From Pirellulales bacterium (GTDB lineage: Bacteria; Planctomycetota; Planctomycetia; Pirellulales; Lacipirellulaceae), in contig JANQOF010000059.1 of assembly GCA_028279215.1 (NCBI GenBank), positions 1 to 64,000 of the forward strand: 64,000 nucleotides of DNA, in the 5' to 3' direction. Below the pieces are notes generated by a model. It made no database searches, was not told where the DNA came from, and saw only the letters and a list, made by a program, of their open reading frames with translations. Positions 36,121-44,786 of this stretch are shown here, one piece after another. The first letter of the stretch is position 1, and the number at the start of each line of letters is the position of its first letter. The position numbers were made by a program, and so were the translations under genes.

Positions 36121-36978
36121 ATGAACTCACCGGCGAAACAGTCTGAAGTGGTCCATGCGTTGTCGTTCGACATTGAGGACTGGTTCCACATGGTTGCGAT
36201 CGACGCGGTAGCCGATACCGCCAAGTGGCCCGACTTGCCGACGTTGGTCGAACGCTACACCGATCAAATACTGCAAACCGTCGCGGACGCCAACGTGAAG
36301 GCCACCTTCTTTATCCTCGGCTGGGTCGCGGAGCGCTACCCACAGATCACCCGCAACATCGCGGAGGCTGGTCACGAAGTGGCCTGCCATTCGTTCTGGC
36401 ACCAACGCGTAGACCAGATGACGCCTGATGAGTTTCGCGACGACACCAGGCGGACTCTCGATACTCTCCAGGAGCAAACAGGAGGCCCCATACTCGGGTA
36501 CCGCGCTCCCAGTTTCTCGATTACGCCGGGTACGGAATGGGCGATCGACGTACTTCGAGAGCTTGATTTTCGATACGACGCAAGCTTGTTTCCGGCGCCA
36601 CGTGGGCACGGCGGCTATCCTTGTGCACAGGAGGTTCACGACTTCACTTCGACACCATCGGGCGAACCACTGCGTGAGTTGCCGATGAGCGTGCTGAAGT
36701 GGGCCGGTTTCAAATTGGCGTTCAGCGGTGGAGGGTATTTGCGGCTCTTGCCCGATTGGCTCATCCGGCGAGGATTCGACACGTTTGAGCAGCGCGGTAC
36801 GCCGGTGGTCGTGTACCTGCACCCGCGCGACTTTGCTCCTGATTGCCCGCGCGTGTCGATGCCTCCACACCGCCGGTTTAAGTCTTATGTCGGGCTCGCC
36901 ACCACGCAACGAAAGCTCGAAATGCTGTTGGCGAAGTATCGCTTCGGCACCTGTGCGGCGGTGGCTGGAGTAGCTTGA
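36121..36978 (+). CDS. Polysaccharide deacetylase, XrtA/PEP-CTERM-associated type
   Basis: A 285-residue NodB-fold deacetylase of the DUF3473-bearing family found with exosortase systems. SFDIEDWFHMV carries the first metal-site aspartates, CHSFWHQ supplies the H-x3-H pair, and GYRAPSFSI is the catalytic-arginine motif. It would remove N-acetyl groups from a growing polysaccharide. It starts with ATG at 36121, two bases after the GNAT gene's stop. The family link to PEP-CTERM sorting is consistent with the PEP-CTERM subtilase gene just downstream; no exosortase gene is in the window. Confidence 0.82.
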   Translation: MNSPAKQSEVVHALSFDIEDWFHMVAIDAVADTAKWPDLPTLVERYTDQILQTVADANVKATFFILGWVAERYPQITRNIAEAGHEVACHSFWHQRVDQMTPDEFRDDTRRTLDTLQEQTGGPILGYRAPSFSITPGTEWAIDVLRELDFRYDASLFPAPRGHGGYPCAQEVHDFTSTPSGEPLRELPMSVLKWAGFKLAFSGGGYLRLLPDWLIRRGFDTFEQRGTPVVVYLHPRDFAPDCPRVSMPPHRRFKSYVGLATTQRKLEMLLAKYRFGTCAAVAGVA

Positions 36979-37097
36979 GTTAACGTCATTGGCAACTAGT
37001 GGTCCGTCGACGAGATTCCAATAGCCATGTAGAATTGGCGGCCCGTCGGTCTTGTAGACTGTCGTCTCCGCAATCGTCCGCATTGTATTCTTCTTCG

Positions 37098-37661
37098 ATG
37101 TACACATTGCTAAAATCACTCGAACGGAAGTTGCATCTCATGCGGCGCGCGGCGCGCCATCGCCATGGTTTGCGGAAGTTGCCCAAGGTTGTCGGCGCGG
37201 TGGTGTTTGACTTCGATGGTGTGTTTACCGACAACCGAGTGCACATCAATCAGCACGGCGAAGAGTCGGCGACTGCCAGCCGCGGCGACGGCATGGGCGT
37301 TGGCTTGCTCAAGAAGACGGGCATCCCTCTGTTGGTGCTGTCGAAGGAACCTGTTCCCATCGTGGTTCACCGATGTGAGAAGCTCGACCTGGAGTGCCTG
37401 CACGGCGTCGATAACAAATTGCCGCTGTTGACCCAATGGCTCAACGAGCGAGACATCGACCTTGCCAGTACGATCTACGTGGGCAACGACGTAAACGACT
37501 TGGAATGCTTGGCGGCCGTCGGGTGCGGTGTGGTGCCCGTCGATGCCCACCCTGACGTGCTTCCGGTTGCCAACTTGGTGCTCAGCCATTCGGGCGGCCA
37601 CGGCGCGGTACGGGAAATCTGCGATTTGGTGTGCCATCGTCACGCGAATTCGAGTATCTGA
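37098..37661 (+). CDS. KdsC-like HAD phosphatase
   Basis: A 187-residue HAD protein of the C0 (KdsC/YrbI) type. VVFDFDGVFTDNRV carries nucleophile D38 and acid/base D40, and VGNDVNDLECLAAVG is the metal motif. KDO-8-phosphate phosphatase and sialic-acid relatives share this form, so it may make KDO or a nonulosonate precursor. The starting residues 36999-37097 look non-coding, so ATG at 37098 was chosen. Confidence 0.75.
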   Translation: MYTLLKSLERKLHLMRRAARHRHGLRKLPKVVGAVVFDFDGVFTDNRVHINQHGEESATASRGDGMGVGLLKKTGIPLLVLSKEPVPIVVHRCEKLDLECLHGVDNKLPLLTQWLNERDIDLASTIYVGNDVNDLECLAAVGCGVVPVDAHPDVLPVANLVLSHSGGHGAVREICDLVCHRHANSSI

Positions 37662-37739
37662 GTGGAGATCGGCTGGCAAAGTCTCCGCCAACCGAAAGGT
37701 TCGGCAATCCGCCGAGTGCTCACTAAGTCGTTCTCCACA

Positions 37740-37757
37740 AAAGTGTTACGACACTTT
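37740..37757 (+). promoter_or_regulatory. Perfect inverted repeat with a TATAAT box downstream
   Basis: AAAGTGT (37740-37746) and ACACTTT (37751-37757) are perfect complements around TACG. TATAAT lies 25 bases further on, at 37782-37787. No clear -35 box is visible, so this may be an activator or repressor site for the subtilase gene at 37982, or a terminator stem of the HAD gene. Confidence 0.35.
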
Positions 37758-37874
37758 GCTATGCAAGACTTGTAACTCGCGTATAATGGACGGAGGAACA
37801 AAACCGGGACAGTGAACGCATCTACTTTTCTGATTCCTCCCAACTGGAATTGCTATCGAGGGGGGGATTCTGCA

Positions 37875-37890
37875 TGGCATTCGTGCTGCC
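37875..37890 (+). promoter_or_regulatory. Weak sigma54-like element
   Basis: TGGCATTCGTGCTGCC has GG and GC at the exact -24/-12 spacing and most flanking consensus bases. It lies 92 bases before the PEP-CTERM subtilase gene. It is one weak match by eye only. Confidence 0.25.
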
Positions 37891-37981
37891 CATCGATTCC
37901 GCGACAACTCGGCGTTGAAACTCGCTAGGCGCTTTAGACAACTCGTTCCGAATCAGTCTCCTTGAACCAGGAATCGCCCTC

Positions 37982-39643
37982 GTGACCGCTCGTATAGCTA
38001 ACGCCACGTTGTTGGCGATTTGCTCCACGCTGTTGCTGTTCGTGCCCGCGGCCAAGCTGCGTGCCCAGCCTGATCTTCGCAACGAGCTTTGGCACACCAT
38101 GTTGGCCAACGAACTGGGCGCTGCGATGCCGCTGGGCACGGACGTCACCGTTTCGCAAGTAGAGGCCGGAGACGGCGCGGACAATTATCGTCCTCTCTAC
38201 GACGGTAAGAATCTCACGCTTATGTCGGGGCCAACCGACGTCAGCACCCATGCCGCCAATGTGGCGCGAATCACATTTGGCAACGATTCTGGTATCGCCC
38301 CCGCCGTGACGGATATCAATGTTTGGCACGTCGATCACTTTCTCGGTACTTCTGAATCGCCAGCATCAAATTCCACCAGTTTCTTGAAGGTGGGCCAAAC
38401 CAACTCCTCGGGCGTTCCCAGGATCGAAACGGCAGACGTTCAAAACAACAGTTGGGTTGGCACGTTCGGTCAAACGAGCGTCAACCAGGAGGCGGTTCGT
38501 CGCCTCGACTACACGATCAACCGCGACAACTACGTATCGGTCGTCGGCGTGAACAACGGCAGCGTCACCGCCGTTCCAGAATTGCTGGCGCATGCTTACA
38601 ACGTGGTGTCGGTCGGTGTTTCGAGTGGAAACCACTCGCAAGGAACCACGACGATCGATGGAACCGGACGCACGAAGCCGGATATTGTTTCTCCTTACGA
38701 CACTACTAGTGGCGCCACCGCTTCGGTAAGCGGCGTCGCCGCCCTGCTTGTCGAAACGGCGGGCACTACTGACGCCCAAAATTCCGAGGTCATCAAGGCG
38801 GCGCTCCTCAGCGGCGCAACCAAGCACGATTTCGGCGGATGGGATCGCACCGTCACTCGTCCGCTCGACGAAACTTTTGGAGCCGGTCAACTTAACGCCT
38901 ACCGAAGTTACCACATTGTCGCCGCCGACCAGCAGCAGGCTAGCGACACCAACGAGGTAGCGTTGATTGGATGGGACTTTGTCGAAAGCCCCTCGACCAA
39001 CGAGTACCTCTATTTCTTCTCCGTCGACGAAGACCAAGGCAAAGTCGACGAACTTTCCGTAACGCTCACTTGGAACCGCGTCGTCACCGACGGTTTCAGT
39101 GATTCGAGGTTCGGCAATCTCCAATCCTCCCTTGCGAATCTTAGCCTCGAGCTGTTTGAGGCCAGCGACTTTGTCGAAGGCGACAGCTTGCAATCAAGTA
39201 ACAGCTCGGTCGACAATGTCGAGCACCTGTATCTCGAGCATCTCGATCCCGGCCAGTATGCCATCAAGGTGTCGGGCGCTGCCGGCACCGACTTCGCGCT
39301 CGCCTGGTCGGGCACCGACTACGGGGTAGCGGGCGACGTGAACCTCGACGGGTTGGTCGACGACGCCGACATCGACGCGTTCGTCGCTGGCTGGGGCTCG
39401 CACGATGGTCAGGGAACACTCGAAAGTTGGCGGGCCGGCGACATGAATCAGGACGGCCAAACCGACCTGCAGGACTTCCTGTTGCTCCGCGAGGGGTTCA
39501 ATTCGAACCCGCAAGTCAATCTCGATCTGGCCCAACTGCTCTCGACCAACGTCGCGCCCGTCCCCGAACCCAGCGGTGTGGTGCTCGCGGCCTCGATCGG
39601 CACCGTTTTGTGGTACTGGGCTCGGCGGCGGCGGGCAGCTTAA
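37982..39643 (+). CDS. Subtilisin-like (S8) PEP-CTERM and dockerin protein
   Basis: A 553-residue secreted protein. The signal peptide ends near LRAQ. The S8 domain spans about 45-310, with H90 (STHAANVAR), the oxyanion Asn N191 in VNNGS and S243 in TTSGATASVSG aligned to the usual GTSMASPHVAG. The position of the catalytic Asp is occupied by E61 in SQVEAG. Two dockerin-type calcium loops (GDVNLDGLVDDADID, GDMNQDGQTDLQDF) lie at about 450-500. The C-terminus has VPEPSG, a membrane helix and RRRR, a PEP-CTERM sorting signal. It starts with GTG. It is probably surface-anchored and may process other proteins. Confidence 0.8.
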   Translation: MTARIANATLLAICSTLLLFVPAAKLRAQPDLRNELWHTMLANELGAAMPLGTDVTVSQVEAGDGADNYRPLYDGKNLTLMSGPTDVSTHAANVARITFGNDSGIAPAVTDINVWHVDHFLGTSESPASNSTSFLKVGQTNSSGVPRIETADVQNNSWVGTFGQTSVNQEAVRRLDYTINRDNYVSVVGVNNGSVTAVPELLAHAYNVVSVGVSSGNHSQGTTTIDGTGRTKPDIVSPYDTTSGATASVSGVAALLVETAGTTDAQNSEVIKAALLSGATKHDFGGWDRTVTRPLDETFGAGQLNAYRSYHIVAADQQQASDTNEVALIGWDFVESPSTNEYLYFFSVDEDQGKVDELSVTLTWNRVVTDGFSDSRFGNLQSSLANLSLELFEASDFVEGDSLQSSNSSVDNVEHLYLEHLDPGQYAIKVSGAAGTDFALAWSGTDYGVAGDVNLDGLVDDADIDAFVAGWGSHDGQGTLESWRAGDMNQDGQTDLQDFLLLREGFNSNPQVNLDLAQLLSTNVAPVPEPSGVVLAASIGTVLWYWARRRRAA

Positions 39644-40234
39644 TCGTAATTGCTTCCGTATTGGGCCCATTGGGACAAAACCGAGCGTTGGAACCTGTTG
39701 GCGTGCAACGACTTAGAGTTGTTACCCAACAACACATGGCTGAACACGATTGGTTGTGGCAAAATCAACCTGATGGCAACCGGCCGCAATCTCCTAAGTG
39801 CTTTTGTGGCAACGCTTTCCGTAATCGTCTGTGATCGACGCTTCGCGAGTTTTGCCACATGGTTTTGCCCCAGTTGGGGCAAAACTCCAGCCGTCTAGCC
39901 ATACGCACTTGCCACTAGCCTCCCATACGACAACCAAGATGCCAAAGAGCCGACCGGCTGCCCGGCCCGCTGGTATCGAATGTGCCAAACAACCACCGCT
40001 ATATGCCGCGGCGCCCTTATTAGATCAAACTGGGAAGTGATTTCTACAACGATTCTTGGCCATGCCGCGTAATCACCAAGGTAGCCGCGATGATTGTGCG
40101 CGCTCCCTCCCAAGTGGCCCCTCCCGACGTCGATCGCCAGGCTTGCGTGGCGTAGATATCATAACCTACTTGCGCCGAGCGAGCTCTTCGCGATAATACG
40201 GATCTCGAGCATCCTGCCTGAATAGTCCATATTC
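39644..40234. other. Intergenic region after the subtilase gene
   Basis: Between two plus-strand genes with about 590 bases and no convincing gene. It contains a strong hairpin at 39862-39885 and a possible minus-strand shadow only. Confidence 0.4.
39862..39885 (+). terminator. Strong stem-loop, possible terminator
   Basis: GTTTTGCCCC (39862-39871) and GGGGCAAAAC (39876-39885) form a perfect 10-base stem with an AGTT loop, about 220 bases after the subtilase stop. There is no T tract after it, so it could equally be a protein-binding site or a small dispersed hairpin. Confidence 0.3.
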
Positions 40235-41746
40235 ATGCCATTCAAACGTAAGATCGACTATTTTTCCCACGATGGCATCCGTCAGGACCTCAAGGGCAAG
40301 ACCGTGCGAGGAGGCGCGGTTACTGCCGGCGCGCAGATCACGGGTGCCGTAATTGCGCTGCTGGCCATTCCAATGCTCTCGCGCCTGCTGACGCCGGAAG
40401 ACTTTGGTTTGGTCGCGATGATTGGCGTGTTTGCGAGTTTCTCCGCCATGTTGATCGACGCAGGATTTTCGTCGGCCAGCATTCAACGCGAGGAACTCAG
40501 CGAACAGCAGGCCAGCAATCTCTTCTGGATATCCACCGCTCTTGGCGTCTTAATGGGCATCACACTCGTCTGTGTTTCGCCACTCATTAGTTGGTTCTAC
40601 GGCGAGTCGAGACTAATCGCGCTTACGATACCGATTGCCCTATCTTTTTGTTTTGCTGGGGCAACGGTGCAGCATCGAGCGTTGCTTCGACGAAACCTCG
40701 CTTTTCAGCGTTTAGCCATTATTGGCCTATCGGGACAGATCATTGGTCAGAGCGTGGGAATCGCCTGGGCGTGGATGTATTATCGCAGCCCATTGGCCTA
40801 CTGGGCGCTTGTGTTCATTCCGGCGACGACAGCCCTAATAGTGATGATCCTATCATGGACACTTTGCAATTGGCGCCCCAGGCTTCCGAAACGAAATGTC
40901 GGTACAAAAGCACTCGTCGGTTTTGGCGCAAATGCGACGGGCTTCAACGTGGTCAATCACTTCGCGCGCAATGCGGACAACGTGCTAATTGGATGGTGGT
41001 GGGGCGAGACGGCACTTGGGTACTATGAACGCGCGTATCGGCTGTTGCTGGTGCCCACTCAGCGAGTCGTGGGCCCATTGACATCCGTGGTGGTGCCGAG
41101 TCTCAGCCGTCTTACAACGGAACCGGACCGATACCGGCGCGCCTACCGTCGAGCGTTGGGGGTCTTGGCTATCACTAGTATCCCGTTGTGCGGTTTTGTG
41201 GCCGTGATGTGCAAACCCATTGTGTTGACCGTATTGGGGGAACAATGGCATGGTTCCATACCGGTGTTCCTTGCCTTGGTGCCTGCTGCGTGGATTACGT
41301 CTTTTAGCGCTGCGACAGGCTGGGTTTACATGTCGTGGGGGCATGTGCGCCGACAGTTCAAATGGGGCCTGTTCGCTTCGGCGATCTTGGTAGTCGTGAT
41401 GGCGAGCTGCCTCCCCTTCGGAACAATTGCGGTAGCAATTGGCGTAAGTGCATCGATGGTGCTACTTAGGATTCCGGGCATATTGGTGTGTTTCTCTGGC
41501 ACTCCGTTGAACTTGCGGGATCTGATCGATCCACTAGCGCTGCCAACCGTAACGACTTTGGTAGCCGGAACATGTACGGCAATGTTAACCCGCACATGGT
41601 TCATCGATTGGGGTTCCGTTGCCGTGCTATCGGTGGGGGCCGTGTTCTATGCGGCTTGTTTTTGCCTGCTGTACTTTGTGACCGAAGAGGGCCGGAGCAC
41701 GGTTACAAACGGCATCAACGACTTGCGACTATTGCGGAACAATTGA
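40235..41746 (+). CDS. Wzx-type lipopolysaccharide/exopolysaccharide flippase
   Basis: A 503-residue membrane protein of the oligosaccharide flippase (MVF/RfbX-like) group. It has the N-terminal form GKTVRGGAVTAGAQITGAVIALL, then MLSRLLTPEDFGLVAMI, and about twelve to fourteen predicted helices. Flippases of this type move lipid-linked repeats to the periplasmic side before Wzy polymerisation. It follows the subtilase gene and precedes a sulfotransferase. A polymerase gene for this locus lies only in the left region (10175), so the two regions may act together. Confidence 0.82.
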   Translation: MPFKRKIDYFSHDGIRQDLKGKTVRGGAVTAGAQITGAVIALLAIPMLSRLLTPEDFGLVAMIGVFASFSAMLIDAGFSSASIQREELSEQQASNLFWISTALGVLMGITLVCVSPLISWFYGESRLIALTIPIALSFCFAGATVQHRALLRRNLAFQRLAIIGLSGQIIGQSVGIAWAWMYYRSPLAYWALVFIPATTALIVMILSWTLCNWRPRLPKRNVGTKALVGFGANATGFNVVNHFARNADNVLIGWWWGETALGYYERAYRLLLVPTQRVVGPLTSVVVPSLSRLTTEPDRYRRAYRRALGVLAITSIPLCGFVAVMCKPIVLTVLGEQWHGSIPVFLALVPAAWITSFSAATGWVYMSWGHVRRQFKWGLFASAILVVVMASCLPFGTIAVAIGVSASMVLLRIPGILVCFSGTPLNLRDLIDPLALPTVTTLVAGTCTAMLTRTWFIDWGSVAVLSVGAVFYAACFCLLYFVTEEGRSTVTNGINDLRLLRNN

Positions 41747-41772
41747 CTCTTGTCTGGCTCGATGCGGAACAC

Positions 41773-42588
41773 ATGATATTGCGACGACAGTTCTATAGAT
41801 TGCGCGGTTTGGTACGATACTCAATCGATTCGTGCCGCGAGCGTTTCGCGCGTGTTCACCCGGCGCCCATATTTGTTCTCGGGAATCAGAAGTCAGGTAC
41901 CTCTGCGATTGCGTCGCTCTTGGCGCTCGCGGCGAAGCTCTCGTACACGCAAGATTTCTTTGTAAAGAGCGATATTTCTCAGGTCGCCTCTTACCACGAC
42001 GGCGCGCTTTCGCTTGAAGCAATTGTGTCGGCCAACAAACGGGCCTTTTCCGCGGAGATAATCAAGGACCCTGACCTGACGTTCTTTGTCGATGATCTGC
42101 TACGAGTGTTTCCGGAAAGTCGGTTCGTCTTCATCGTTCGGGACCCACGACAGAACATTAGGAGCATACTGAACCGGCTAGAGATACCCGGCACCGCAAC
42201 TAGTCTCGCGGACCATCCGCAAGTCTTGCGGAAGAACCCAGGCTGGACGCATGTCGTTCGGGGGCTGGCTCCAACTATTCAAGGGAGCAATCATATCGAG
42301 ATTCTTGCGGAAAGATGGAATCTTGCGGTTTCCCTATTCGAGCGATACAAGGATCGAGTCCAATATCTGAGATACGAGGATTTTAACGACAACAAAGTGG
42401 ATGCCATCGAACGGCTCTGCCAGTCCTTAGAGCTACCTTTGAATGGCGAGTATCGACACATGTTGGATCACGAGTTCCAGCCCAAGGGCAAGAGAGGTGC
42501 TCAACTGACAGAGTTCTTTGGCGAAGAGAACTTGTCCCTTATTGGTGCTACTTGTGGGCAAGGCATGCAGCGTCACGGATACAACTAG
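41773..42588 (+). CDS. Sulfotransferase family protein
   Basis: About 271 residues from ATG at 41773. FVLGNQKSGTSAIASLLAL is the 5'-phosphosulfate loop and RFVFIVRDPRQNIRSILNRL the 3'-phosphate region, both classic PAPS-binding motifs. It is the second sulfotransferase of the window, placed between the flippase and a methyltransferase. A sugar hydroxyl is the likely acceptor. Start-site choice rests on the motif position; an upstream frame overlaps the flippase gene. Confidence 0.8.
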   Translation: MILRRQFYRLRGLVRYSIDSCRERFARVHPAPIFVLGNQKSGTSAIASLLALAAKLSYTQDFFVKSDISQVASYHDGALSLEAIVSANKRAFSAEIIKDPDLTFFVDDLLRVFPESRFVFIVRDPRQNIRSILNRLEIPGTATSLADHPQVLRKNPGWTHVVRGLAPTIQGSNHIEILAERWNLAVSLFERYKDRVQYLRYEDFNDNKVDAIERLCQSLELPLNGEYRHMLDHEFQPKGKRGAQLTEFFGEENLSLIGATCGQGMQRHGYN

Positions 42589-42693
42589 AAGTAGCGAGCT
42601 TCTGCAAGTTCATTGGTCATGAAGATAAGCAAGTATCGCGAGTGACCAAGCGATTGAGACGACGACATTAGGCCTCTATGGGCTGGACTAGAA

Positions 42694-43497
42694 ATGCAAA
42701 GTACAAGCATGGACCGAGAAACACCCGCTTCTCGAAATGAAATCGCCGATTTTTACGATGGGTTCAACGAGCGACTGGTACGCGACTACGTCCATGGCAA
42801 CCCAAGGTTTGACGCGGCTGTCGACCGTGTGTTGTCCGTAGTGGACCAAAACACACACTCGGTCTTGGATATCGGGTGTGGTGTTGGACTGTCGTCGATG
42901 CTAGTTAAGCAACAGCATCCGGAAGTCGCCGTCACCGGCGCCGACATTAGTCCAGAGAACATCAGATTGGCAACGACTCTTTTTGGCGACACGGGCGTTG
43001 ACTTCAAGGTTTCTAATCTTGAGGACGATGTGATCGAAAGCAGCTTCGATCTAATCGCAATGATTGATGTCCACGAACATATTCCTCGCGACGCATGGCC
43101 TAAGTTCCATGCTACATTGTCGAAGCTGCTATCGGAAGATGGGACGGTCGTGATAACTTATCCGTCCGAATTGCACCAAGCGTATCTCCGCGATTCAAAC
43201 CCGGATGGGCTGCAAGTGGTCGACGAAACAATTCGACTTGACGATATTCAGGCTCTCGCGGAGCGGATCGGCGGAACCATCGTGTTGTTTGAGTACCTCA
43301 GCGTTTGGAACAGCAACGACTACGTGCACGCTGTAATCACTCGTTCTCCCAAGTACGAGAGCCTGCCGCGACCGAAGCAAAAGTCACTTGCCCAAGCGTT
43401 CGGTGGCATTTGGCTACAAGCACGACACAAGATTCGCGTCTGGCAGCGGAAGCGCAATCTTTCGGAGCGCCTCAAGCGCACAAAAGACGCTGATTAG
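42694..43497 (+). CDS. Class I SAM-dependent methyltransferase
   Basis: A 267-residue methyltransferase. Motif I is SVLDIGCGVGLSSMLV near residue 52, with AVTGADISPENI in motif II and FDLIAMIDVHEHIPRD in the post-motif region. The C-terminal part is basic and lies near the membrane-facing end. A sugar or lipid-linked glycan is a likely substrate because of the neighbours. It begins with ATG at 42694 and ends 36 bases before the next glycosyltransferase gene. Confidence 0.8.
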   Translation: MQSTSMDRETPASRNEIADFYDGFNERLVRDYVHGNPRFDAAVDRVLSVVDQNTHSVLDIGCGVGLSSMLVKQQHPEVAVTGADISPENIRLATTLFGDTGVDFKVSNLEDDVIESSFDLIAMIDVHEHIPRDAWPKFHATLSKLLSEDGTVVITYPSELHQAYLRDSNPDGLQVVDETIRLDDIQALAERIGGTIVLFEYLSVWNSNDYVHAVITRSPKYESLPRPKQKSLAQAFGGIWLQARHKIRVWQRKRNLSERLKRTKDAD

Positions 43498-43533
43498 TAA
43501 TCGCTCGAAGACGAGCAGTCTGTCGAACAATCA

Positions 43534-44739
43534 ATGGGCACGGTACAAATGCACGAATGTTCCGAGAATCAACGCCCAACGTGTTGGCTCGCCGTGGGAA
43601 ACTTTGGAGTTCCTAGCGAAGCGTGGATGTACCGCCAAGCGCTCGGTATTACTCGGCTTTCGTTGCGAGTGTTGTGCTACCGTAATGAATCCCCGCAAGC
43701 CACACGGAAAGACGGCCTCAGTGTCGAAGAGATACGCCGTCCGACTCAACGAAATATTGGTCGGTATGGGCAACAAGCCCGACTAGCGTATTGGACTTGG
43801 AAGAATCGACATTTGGGCGGTTTCCGCGGCCCACCCGTACTGGCTCAAGAATGGAACAACCGTTTGCGCACAGAGTCTCCGGCCGTCGTGCTTTGCCACT
43901 TTGGGGCAACCGCGATAGAGTTGGCGCCACTATTGCTTCAGCAGAAGGTTCCTGTGGTTGCACACTTCAACGGAATCGATTTGTCATCCTCTGTTCGCCG
44001 ACCGCGTTATCGCCGAGAGCTTGCTCGTTACGCTCCTCACTTTTCAGCGTGCGTAGTGGTTGCCGACTATATGGCTGAGTGGTTGCATTCGCACGGAGTC
44101 CCCAACGACCAAATCCATAAGATACCGTACGGCGTGCCATTCACAGACATCCAGCCCGCAATCGACGTAGACGAACAGCCGTGTAAGTTCCTTATGGTTG
44201 GCCGGTTGACTCCGAAAAAGCGACCCGACTTGTCGATACGCGCCTTCGCTGCATGCGTTCGTGATGCTCCGCAGTCCACACTAACGGTGATTGGCGCGGG
44301 GCCGATGGAGGAAGAGTGTCGAGAGATAGCGGAGGATCTAGGTGTTACGGAGCGTGTCGAGTGGCTAGGTGTGCAGCCATTCGATGTGGTCAAGCGGCAT
44401 CTTGCCAGCGCCTCGGCATTCGTCCAGCATTCGGTGACCGCCGAATCGGGCGACAAGGAAGGCTGGCCCGTAGCGGTGGCCGAAGCGGCCGGAACCGGCT
44501 TACCGATTGTCAGCACCCGCCACGCGAGCATACCGGAACAAGTTGACCATGGAGTGACGGGACTGCTCTGCGACGAAGGCGACTGGGAATCCATGGCCGA
44601 GCACATGCGAGTATTGGCCAGCAGCCCAGAAACGCGCGTCGCGATGGGCGTGGCAGGTCGAAAGAAAATGGAGGCCTTCGACACGAACAAGCAGGTTGCC
44701 GAACTTGAGGAGTTGTTGTACCGCGCCGCAACAGGCTAG
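43534..44739 (+). CDS. Glycosyltransferase family 4
   Basis: A 401-residue GT-B enzyme. The N-terminal CWLAVGNFGVPSEAWMYRQAL and VVAHFNGIDLSS segments form the acceptor side. FLMVGRLTPKKRPDLSIRAFAA, LTVIGAGPMEEECR and EGWPVAVAEAAGTGLPIVST carry the donor side, with the E-x7-E type end. It closes the second polysaccharide region. Donor sugar is unknown. Confidence 0.85.
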   Translation: MGTVQMHECSENQRPTCWLAVGNFGVPSEAWMYRQALGITRLSLRVLCYRNESPQATRKDGLSVEEIRRPTQRNIGRYGQQARLAYWTWKNRHLGGFRGPPVLAQEWNNRLRTESPAVVLCHFGATAIELAPLLLQQKVPVVAHFNGIDLSSSVRRPRYRRELARYAPHFSACVVVADYMAEWLHSHGVPNDQIHKIPYGVPFTDIQPAIDVDEQPCKFLMVGRLTPKKRPDLSIRAFAACVRDAPQSTLTVIGAGPMEEECREIAEDLGVTERVEWLGVQPFDVVKRHLASASAFVQHSVTAESGDKEGWPVAVAEAAGTGLPIVSTRHASIPEQVDHGVTGLLCDEGDWESMAEHMRVLASSPETRVAMGVAGRKKMEAFDTNKQVAELEELLYRAATG

Positions 44740-44786
44740 GTGTCGACTCCCATTCACCACGTCGGTATAGAATTGACCGTGCGACT

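Noticed and set aside
36999..37097. A 33-residue N-terminal extension on the KdsC-like protein
   Set aside because: It is Arg/Ser-rich, has no ribosome site, and the family begins near the later ATG.
41488..41772. A long N-terminal extension of the sulfotransferase
   Set aside because: It overlaps the flippase gene in another frame and shows no family resemblance before MILRRQFYRL at 41773.
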